Positions 56,226 to 64,000 of a stretch of 64,000 bases of DNA are shown here, piece by piece (positions within the stretch are counted from its first letter, which is position 1; the number at the start of each line of letters is the position of its first letter). This stretch comes from Mactra quadrangularis. Lineage: Eukaryota > Mollusca > Bivalvia > Venerida > Mactridae. The notes below the pieces were generated by a model, which searched no databases, was not told the DNA's origin, and saw only the letters and a list, made by a program, of their open reading frames with translations. The translations under genes were made by a program, and so were the position numbers. The DNA lies in the NCBI GenBank assembly GCA_025267735.1, contig CM046297.1, positions 29,042,011 to 29,106,010 on the forward strand, written 5' to 3'.

Positions 56226-56384
56226 GTTTTTAAAATTTTAGAACTATTTAGTTTGCTGTGCTCTTATTCTCTATTTTGTTTATCTCAAAGACACCGCTTA
56301 CACAAGTAATAATTCGCACGTATTCCACGTGCGTACATTTTCAACAAAAACCCTCTATCACATCAATATAAATCAATTTTTCAA

Positions 56385-56690
56385 AACATGGCATGTTATT
56401 GTAATTTTGATTTTGAATGCATGCCTTAATGGGGGAAACACATGAGTCCACACTATTGTGTAACAGTTTCAAAGTATTTATTCTTGTGAAAACATTATTA
56501 ATTATTCAGTAGGTTTGGTTCAGTGAATAAGAGTGTAGATATTACTCACTTGTTTTATATAATAGATAATAAAAGAATATTTCTGAATTTATTTATCCAT
56601 CCATATTTTGGACAGTTAGATTTTTGTTTTGTTAAATTGACGCGTCAAGTTAAAAAAATTAACTTATAGTCCTTTTTTCAATTAAGTAAA
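56385..56690 (-). repeat. reverse-oriented end of the composite repeat
   Basis: Starts 'CATGGCATGTTATTGTA' and contains 'ACTATTGTG' and 'AAAGTATTTATTCTTGTGAA', the reverse complement of the 10560-10810 block. Confidence 0.65.
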
Positions 56691-56722
56691 TTTTCTATCG
56701 TTAAGGCATATCCAGGAACTGT

Positions 56723-57046
56723 AATGCCTAAGTCCCATAAAATCGTGGCTTGTTGCGGACCCGTACGTGCAGACAGCCGTAGGCCGTGGGAAGCCTTGCG
56801 TATTAAGGTGACGGTACGCACATGGCACAAAACAATACACTCGTACGGAGCCGTAGCTAGAAGATATGCAAGTTTAATTCATAGTCGGCCACGATTGTGT
56901 TAACGATTTTACTTTGAAACTTCTCACGGACCTTGTTAAAAACGTAACAGTCCGTATGGGTACGCGAGAGTTCGTACTTGTGGAGCTTGTTCGCACGGCG
57001 CCCGTACGGTGCCCTCATGGCTTTTTTTATGTTTATCAGACTGTAG
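56723..57046. mobile_element. TIR element 'AGTCYCATAAA', copy 2
   Basis: Left 'TGCCTAAGTCCCATAAAATC', right 'ATGTTTATCAGACTGTAG'. Interior parallels 33081-33455 ('GCGGACCCGTACGTGC', 'CGGCGCCCGTACGGTGCCCT') with one copy of the 26-bp block instead of two. Confidence 0.78.
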
Positions 57047-57164
57047 TTTTAGTAAGTCGACGAACCGGCGTAAAATGATTGAAACATGTGTTGAAATGAG
57101 GCACATAGAACCTGACACTACGATCATAACCATAAGATGAATAATAATATCATTGCCAAATTGA

Positions 57165-57415
57165 GGCGACCAGCCCATGTTATCTAGCTTCTCTGGACCG
57201 TCGTCTATAACTAGCACTCATCGATTTTCCACAATGCCGACAACTTACAAATACATTGTATACTTTATAAATGAAGGAAAATTTGCATTGCCGTTACATT
57301 TTCCATAAAGGGTATAACCAACCCGAGTAAGGTTCGAACCAGCAACCTCTAGGGGACACTTAGGTCGAAACCGTACACGTAACCTATAGCTCTAAATACA
57401 GACCCCGGGTTAAGT
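57165..57415 (-). mobile_element. old SINE family B copy
   Basis: Diverged but in order: 'CTCTGGACCGTCGTCTATAA', 'TTTTCCACAATGCCGACAAC', 'AAAGGGTATAACCAACCCG', then a worn tRNA-like head. Confidence 0.6.
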
Positions 57416-57604
57416 ACAATATTGATTTTATAAAAAATAAAAGTACATTTACTCCACAACTTTAAATGGATTTTGAGTACAGGAGTACTATCGTGAGTAT
57501 TTAAATCATTGATGTTAAAGTATATACAACTGACAGTTGGATAAAATTGAACAGTACAACACAATACTCAAGGAAGAATTTCAGGGGCTACGTTTACGAA
57601 AAAA

Positions 57605-58635
57605 CTTAGGTTCGTTATTAAGGTTCATGTGAAGTCTTGGTTTGCTAAAAATAGTAAAACAGAAATAGCTCTAATTCTGTCATATTTCCATCAACAGTAT
57701 TGTTTTATACATCAAAATGTTTCTTATGAAACATACAAAGTGGTGCTGGTCATCAATTACGATAAAAATATTTAGCAAAAGATGTATTTGCAAAATTGAT
57801 GCTGCATAAATAAAAATACTAAATTACATTAAAATTTTCTTACAACAAAATTTAACATTAATTCCTTTTCAGAACCTTATAGTACATATTCCAATGAAGG
57901 TACTGCAATACACTGAACAAAAGTTCTAACCGATCACTTTTCAAATTTTAATTATTTTATAACGGGCTAATGGATCCTTTTTAAATTTTGCAGAGGTGAT
58001 TTTTGTGTCATTTTTCTACCGATTTGTGGAAAAAAAAATAATTTGATACGGTCCGATGCACTCAATCAGCACTCAGGGTGGGGTTTACACATTTTGACAC
58101 GAAATGTTCGTGCAGAGAGTGGCGAGTATTAAATTTCACTTTGCATGAATCCTTGTTAACTTTATAAGTGAAAAAACATATGTTCAGTGTATATATAACC
58201 TCAATAAATATTAAAACAAAACTAAGGTAATTGAAAAACTAAAGTGAAAGTAGAAACAGGGTCGTGAAAACCCATTACAGTCAAAATGTTTTTCATTTAC
58301 CTTAGTTTTGTTTTAACATTTATTGAGGTAATAAATATTGGAGTACCTTCATTGGAATATGAACTATAATGTTCTATAAATGATTTAATGTTAAATTAGT
58401 TTGTAAAAAATTCTTAATGTCTTTTAGTATTTTCAGTTTTACAGCATCAATTTTGAAAATGCATCTTTCGGTAAACGTTTTCATCTGAATTAATTACCAG
58501 CATCACATTGTATGTTTCATAAGGAACATTTTAATGTATAATACACTTCTCTTGATGGAAGTATGAAAGAGTTAGAGCATTTTCATTTTACTATTTTTAA
58601 TGCAAACAAAGACTTTACTTGAACCTTAAACAGGC
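57605..58635. mobile_element. 1-kb foldback (long hairpin) element
   Basis: Arms of about 345 bp: left 57605-57910 plus 58190-58238, right 58289-58635. Examples are 'AAGGTTCATGTGAAGTC' against 'GACTTTACTTGAACCTT', 'GTTTCTTATGAAACATACAA' against its complement at 58510-58530, and 'CCTCAATAAATATTAAAAC' against 'GTTTTAACATTTATTGAGG'. The left arm is interrupted by the MITE at 57911-58189. Loop only about 50 bp. No coding frame. Confidence 0.82.
57911..58189. mobile_element. TA-flanked MITE inside the hairpin arm
   Basis: Ends CACTGAACAAAAGTT and AACATATGTTCAGTG, flanked by TA (57909-57910, 58190-58191). Removing it makes the hairpin arms continuous. Confidence 0.85.
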
Positions 58636-58639
58636 GAAC

Positions 58640-58885
58640 GAATAAAATTGAAACTATAGACGATTAAAGCTCTCCGACCACAAAATTGAGATTTAAATGC
58701 AAAATAAAAGCAAAAAAATTAAATCATATATCAGTGAATTTTAAAAAGCAACGAATTGCAGAATTTAATAAGAAAATATTGATTTACCTTTTCAGTGATA
58801 GCCTCGCAAATTCTGTCTTTTGTCTGCTTACTATTTGTGAAAGCTTTGCCATCAGGGTGCTTTCTTTTGTTTTCAAAATTTACAT
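58640..58885. other. no gene seen
   Basis: Short open frame at 58686-58910 without recognisable content. Confidence 0.4.
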
Positions 58886-58888
58886 ATA

Positions 58889-59600
58889 CTCAACCAAAAA
58901 AGACACCTGACACTTAAATGTTGCAATATCTTTTTAACATGGGCATCTAATAAAACCATATTTATCTAATATCCGTAGATTTTCGATACACAATATGTGT
59001 GTAAACTCTAGCTAGCTTGATACTAACTGAAATTGGGTAATCTTCAAATAGCCGTTTTCGCACGTGACGCCCGTGCTCAATGAATGGAACGCAATAGAAT
59101 GTGAACAAAAGCGCTATACACACACCAAGAGATTACACAGTATAAATCCCCATTGACATTTGATGTTTACAAAATGACACATTTATCAGAGGCCGAAAGA
59201 AATCGGGCTATCGGTATGCTTCAAGCTGGCGTGTCTGTCGTTGACGTTAGCAGGACATTTAACTGCAGTTGCAACACAGTGCATGAGCTTGTGAGGAGCT
59301 TTAGGCTGACAGGTGATGAACATGATCGTGATTCCATGATTCCAACCTGCGACGTAAGTGCGTCAAAACGATGTACCGATCGTCCCGTTGGCCAGTTGCT
59401 CTTGGTCTACCTGACCTAGGACGATCATGTTCATCACCTGTCAGCCTAAAGCTCCTCACAAGCTCATGCACTGTGTTGCAACTGCACCAGCGTACAATGT
59501 GTGCCCACAAATTATAAATCGGCTACGTGAACAAAATCACCCAATTAGAGCGCGGCGTCCATATACAGGCAGTATATAGAGGTGGTCATAGCAGGTACTA
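58889..59600 (+). mobile_element. Tc1/mariner-like element remnant
   Basis: The sequence after 'TATA' at 58885-58888, 'CTCAACCAAAAAAGACACC', resembles a Tc1-like end. The transposase remnant begins about 270 bp later. No matching right end was located before 59600. Confidence 0.5.
59153..59575 (+). pseudogene. Tc1-like transposase, N-terminal DNA-binding part, rearranged by inversion
   Basis: Forward frame from ATG at 59174: 'MTHLSEAERNRAIGMLQAGV', 'VVDVSRTFNCSCNTVHELVR', then 'SFRLTGDEHDR', a paired helix-turn-helix (PAIRED-like) start of Tc1/IS630 transposases. After 59329 the strand flips: on the minus strand 59486 to 59330 encodes 'TVHELVRSFRLTGDEHDRPR', 'SGRPRATGQRDDRYIVLTHL', 'RRRLESW'. 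Forward text resumes at 59487 with 'AYNVCPQIINRLREQNHPIR' and 'ARRPYTG'. The 66-bp arms 59264-59329 and 59421-59486 are perfect inverted copies around a 91-bp spacer. GRPR, the linker motif of this family, is intact on the inverted piece. The catalytic DDE domain is absent. Confidence 0.85.
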
Positions 59601-60650
59601 GGGAGAATTAGAACTTCGATTATTAGAAAAACTCACAAGAAATTTCAAGATAACACTGAAAATCAACTTAATGGCAAAAGCTTTAATATGCCAAAATGTG
59701 TTTTGATCCCTACCTTACATAAACCTTATGCTGGGAAAACTTTGAATTCGAAAATTAAATTTAAAAAAAAAAGAAAAATCAAATAATTTCTAGCCTTGCA
59801 ATTTAAAGGCACTTTTTGTACTCATGTTTTTTTTAAATTACATACAATTCAAATTTATTATTTGATACAAGACTCAGTGTCATGCCAAAATATAGGTTTT
59901 TACTTCGATATCCAATTTCAAGCAAATGAATTCTCTTAAAAAGATATCCTCTTTTAAAAATGAAGAGAAATTTATTAAGATTTATAACATTAGGAGCCCA
60001 TTTAAAAGTAAGTTTCATAAAAATTCTCCCATCGGTATCTCACGTTTTTCTACTTAAATTTTACCTCTCCTGTTCGACAGGGACAGCACCCTCGTATGAA
60101 CTTTTTAAAAAGGGTATAATTTAAAAATGACAATTTCGTGAACTCAATTTCTTAAAGTTTTTTTTCTATTTAAACTCTGTCTATCAGGGGACGTTCCCAT
60201 TGGACGTTGTTTTAAAAAGGATATGATGTAAAAATGATATTTCGTCGCTTTTCTTCAAATATCTCATAAGACGAATTGTACAACTTTTCAGGAAAGTAAA
60301 AAACTGTTATTTTTGATATAGTAAATACATAGTAACGACATTTTGTCATTGTTTTCATATATAAAACTTAATTAAAATCTGTCTTATAAGCGATAAATTC
60401 GCGTTACATGTCACAGCAAGCAGAAATCTGTTTCTTACGAGAAAATCCCCCTTATAATTATTTCCATTTCCGATTATACGAGATTTTTAATCCAAGGAAT
60501 GTTCGAAAATCTCGTACACTATGCACTATGACTTACTTACTAAATGTAACTAATTGACTAAATATTGATTATATAACAATTTACATTTGTTGTCTCTTTA
60601 TTATCATACGTTTTTTCTTTATCCATATTATTATTATAATTTTGTGACAT
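59600..60650. other. no gene seen
   Basis: AT-rich sequence without recognisable elements. Confidence 0.45.
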
Positions 60651-60656
60651 GGTTAA

Positions 60657-61001
60657 AGGTACTCATTCACAGATTTCAACTTAAATATCAACTTATTCTG
60701 AAACTATCTAACTTGTATGGAAATATTTTTTAATGCTAGAAAATAGTGTTTCGATAATGAAATTTTTAGTGCAGATGGACTTACAACTACAAATGATGGT
60801 GTTTCAAGTAGTAAAAATCTACCCCGATTGTCACGGTATAGACAATTTTAGTGCATTTTTGTGACTTTTATTGTATATTTATTGAAAACTATGGATCAGT
60901 TTGTCTTGAAATAATAAGAACTTTTGTTTTCACACAATTATAGACACAGAATGGTAATTATAAATTATAGATAAATCTTAACCATCTGTGAACTAGTACC
61001 T
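60657..61001. mobile_element. TTAA-type (piggyBac-like) MITE
   Basis: Ends AGGTACTCATTCACAGATTT and ATCTGTGAACTAGTACCT, flanked by TTAA (60653-60656, 61002-61005). Same family as 54865-55173. Confidence 0.85.
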
Positions 61002-61009
61002 TTAAAGAC

Positions 61010-61759
61010 TGAAATACTTTTATAAACGAAAACGCTTAATACACTTTCGCGGCAGGTATTTCTAAGCCATCTATATAAATATATTTTTGACCAATACAAT
61101 ATGCACTACCATTCATGTATATCCAATGAAATTCTCTTCCGGTATTCAAAAAATGGATAAAATATATGGTACCGTTGGTTGTCACAAAATAATGTTCTGA
61201 GTACAATCCAACTTTTAATAAGCGGGTACCGAAACAAAGTTAAATAACGGTTCCAAATTTTTCATAATTTGATGTGTCATTTCACTTTTGTGTAATTGAG
61301 ATTTTCTAGTAGTTTAAAGTCATATTAGCTGTCTAAAAATATACCTCAAACAAAATAGTTCCTGCACATCGCCAAATATCTTTTTTTAAGATAGTTCTTG
61401 TTCCAATCCTCATAACACTTCCGTCAGTTTGCTATAGATGTTAAGAATTCATTTTCGTAACACTATTATAGACATTGACATTTAATTTCAAAATATCAAA
61501 AATTAACCAAACCTATTAACGATTAGCTTGCAGGAACTTACAAACTAATCTAATAAGGTGACATTATTTCATTCTTCGAAATTCAAAAATAATATGCAAG
61601 TTATTAAGTTACTTGCCTTGTGTTAAATGTTAATACTCATATTAATGTTAAATTTCTAATGGTGTTGCTTATGGCATGACCTGTAGATGTAAATATTATA
61701 TACTGTAATTTACATTGACTTTGACTGTGTGTATTGACACTCAATATTATATATGTATA
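61010..61759. other. no gene seen
   Basis: AT-rich; a vague resemblance of 61440-61540 to the TTAA-type MITE interior is too weak to call. Confidence 0.4.
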
Positions 61760-64000
61760 ATGTACTGCGGTAAAGTTCCAATGTACTGCAGTAGAGTTCG
61801 TGTAAAGTTCCAATGTTCTGTGGTAAAGTTTCAATGTACTGCGGTAAAGTTTCAATGTACGGCAGTAAAGTTCCAATGAACTGCAGTAAAGTTTCAATGA
61901 ACTGCTTTAAAGTTCCAATGTACTGCAGTAAAGTTCCAATGTATTGCGGCAAAGTTCCAATGTACTTTGGTAATGTTCCAATGTACTGTAGTAAAGTTTC
62001 AATGTACAGTAGTAAAGATTCAATGTACAGTAGTAAAGTTCCAATGTTCTGCGGCAAAGTTTCAATGTACTTTGGTAATGTTCCAATGTACTGCGGTAAA
62101 GTTCCTATGTACTGCTGTAAAGTTTCAATGAACTGCTGTAAAGTTCCAATGTACTGCGGTAAAGTTCCAATGTACTGCGATAAAGTTCCGATGTATTGCG
62201 GTAAAGTTCTTAAGTACTGAGGTAAAGTTCCAATGTACTGTGGTAAAGTTCCAATGTACTGTGGTAAAGTTCCCAGTTTCTGCGAAAAAGTTCCAATATA
62301 CTGCGGCAAAGTTCCTATGTACTGCTGTAAAGTTCCAATGTACTGCAGTAAAGTTCCTATGTACTGCAGTAAAGTTCCTATGTACTGCTGTAAAGTTCCA
62401 ATGTACTGCAGTAAAGCTCCTATGTACTGCAGTAAAGTTCCTATGTACTGCGGTAAAGTTCCTATGTATTGCTGTAAAGTTCCAATGTACTGCAGAAAAG
62501 TTCATATGTACTGCTGTAAAGTTCCAATGTACTGCTGTAAAGTTTCTATGTACTGCGGTAAAGTTCCAATGCACTGCGATAAAGTTCCAATGTACTGTGG
62601 TAAAGTTCAAATGTACTGCGGTAATGTTTCAATGCACTGCGATAAAGTTCCAATGTACTGCGGTAAAGTTTCAATGTACTTCGGTAAAGTTCCAATGTAC
62701 TGCGGTAAAGTTCCAATGTACTGCGGTAAAGTTCCAATGTACTGTTGTAAAGTTTCAATGTACTGCGGCAAAGTTCGAATGTACTTCGGTAAAGTTCCAA
62801 TGTACTGCCGTAAAGTCCCAATGTGCTGCGGCAAAGTTCCAATGTACTTCGGTAATGTTCCAATGTACTGCGGAAAAGTTCTAATGTACTGTTGTAAAGT
62901 TCCTATGTACTGCGGTAAAGTTCCAATGTACTGTGGTAAAGTTCAAATGTACTGCGGTAATGTTCCAATGCACTGCGATAAAGTTCCAATGTACTGCGGT
63001 AAAGTTTCAATGTACTGCGGTAAAGTTCCAATGTACTGCGGTAAAGTTCCAATGTACTGCGGTAAAGTTCCAATGTACTGTTGTAAAGTTTCAATGTACT
63101 GCGGCAAAGTTCGAATGTACTTCGGTAAAGTTCCAATGTACTGCCGTAAAGTCCCAATGTGCTGCGGCAAAGTTCCAATGTACTTCGGTAATGTTCCAAT
63201 GTACTGCGGTAAAGTTCTAATGTACTGTTGTAAAGTTCCTATGTACTGCGGTAAAGTTCCAATGTACTGCGGTAAAGTTCTAATGTACTGCCGTCAAGTT
63301 TCAATGTACTGCGGTAAAGTTCCAATGCACTGCGATAAAGTTCCAATGTACTGTGGTAAAGTTCCAATGTACTGCAGTAATGTTCCAATGCACTGCGATA
63401 AAGTTCCAATGTACTGCGGTAAAGTTTCAATGTACTGCGGTAAAAATCCAATGTACTGCGGTAAATTTCCAATGTACTGCGGTTAAATTCCAATGTGCTG
63501 TTGTAAAGTTCTAATGTACTGCAGTAAAATTTCAATGTACTGGGGTAAAGTTCTAATGAAATGCCCTAAAGTTTCAATGTACTGCTGTAAAGTTCAAATG
63601 TACTGCTGTTAAGTTCCTTTGTACTGCGGCAAAGTTCCAATGTACTGTGGTAAGTTCTAATGTAATGCCGTAAAGTTTCAATGTACTGCTGTAAAGTTCA
63701 AATGTACTGCTGTTAAGTTCCTTTGTACTGCTGTAAAGTTCCAATGTACTGCTGTAAAGTTCCAATGTACTGTGGTAAAGTTCCAATGTACTGCTGTAAA
63801 GTTCCTATGTACTGCTGTAAAGTTCCTATGTACTGCTGTAAAGTTCCAATGTACAGCGGTAAAGTTCTAATGTACTGCCGTCAAGTTTCAATGTACTGCG
63901 GTAAAGTTCCAATGCACTGCGATAAAGTTCCAATGTACTGTGGTAAAGTTCCAATGTACTGCAGTAATGTTCCAATGCACTGCGATAAAGTTCCAATGTA
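61760..64000. repeat. 21-bp minisatellite, about 107 units, running off the window
   Basis: Unit reads ATGTACTGCGGTAAAGTTCC plus A. Because 21 is a multiple of 3 and the unit has a stop in only one frame, five of six frames stay open for long stretches; the longest forward frame (62233-63486) reads (MYCGKVP)n. Higher-order structure: a 16-unit block (336 bp) is repeated, for example from 62605 and 62941, and a block at 63281-63412 recurs 588 bp later (28 units). One early unit is broken near 61798. No initiator context, splice sites or flanking coding sequence supports translation. Confidence 0.95.

Noticed and set aside
59153..59419. Intact transposase gene
   Set aside because: Only the DNA-binding start is present, rearranged by an inversion, with no catalytic domain.
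62233..63486. 417-codon open frame (MYCGKVP repeats) as a protein-coding gene
   Set aside because: It is explained by a 21-bp tandem repeat with no stop in that frame; minus-strand frames are equally open, and there is no promoter, splice or flanking coding evidence.

Overview
This is an animal nuclear window: AT-rich, almost gene-free by length, with spliced genes and dense short transposons. A TRIM-like NHL protein, an allatotropin-type neuropeptide precursor and several tRNA-headed SINE families suggest a lophotrochozoan, most likely a bivalve mollusc. The species cannot be named from the sequence alone. Nothing prokaryotic (operon, RBS, CRISPR) is present.

Genes. (1) The left edge (1-767, +) holds the 3' end of a TRIM-like protein with NHL beta-propeller repeats. 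Its reading frame is open through the window edge. (2) A secreted neuropeptide precursor of the allatotropin/ATRP family has its main coding exon at 42711-43399 (+). A consensus donor ends that exon, and an in-frame terminal exon is proposed at 53708-53753 after a repeat-filled intron of about 10.3 kb. A TATA-containing promoter and leader exon near 27.18-27.48 kb are proposed as a possible start of this gene, with low confidence. No other host gene could be supported.

Layout. 0.8-7.6 kb: noncoding DNA, hairpin-ended repeats, SINEs and a foldback. 7.6-22.7 kb: three or four copies of a roughly 3-kb composite repeat containing decayed LINE reverse transcriptase, a hAT-like MITE and a LINE C-terminal zinc-knuckle remnant. 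One copy is split by a 5'-truncated L1/Tx1-like LINE with a 12-bp target-site duplication. 23.3-26.6 kb: two tandem arrays (38-bp and about 50-62-bp units). 27-42 kb: foldbacks, MITEs with TA, TAA/TTA or TTAA duplications, and nested insertions. 43.4-53.7 kb: the proposed neuropeptide intron, holding a hAT-like MITE, a Harbinger-like MITE nested in a Tc1/mariner-like MITE, and an unusual array of a conserved 16-mer spaced at about 350 bp. 54-61.7 kb: more MITEs and SINEs, a 1-kb hairpin interrupted by a TA-flanked MITE, and a Tc1-like transposase remnant rearranged by an inversion with perfect 66-bp arms. 61.76-64 kb: a 21-bp minisatellite running off the window, open in five of six frames.

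The two host genes show no functional link. Most of the information lies in the transposon stratigraphy: target-site duplications and nesting give relative ages for many insertions. All family assignments rest on terminal motifs, duplications and recognisable protein motifs read by eye. No database search was possible.
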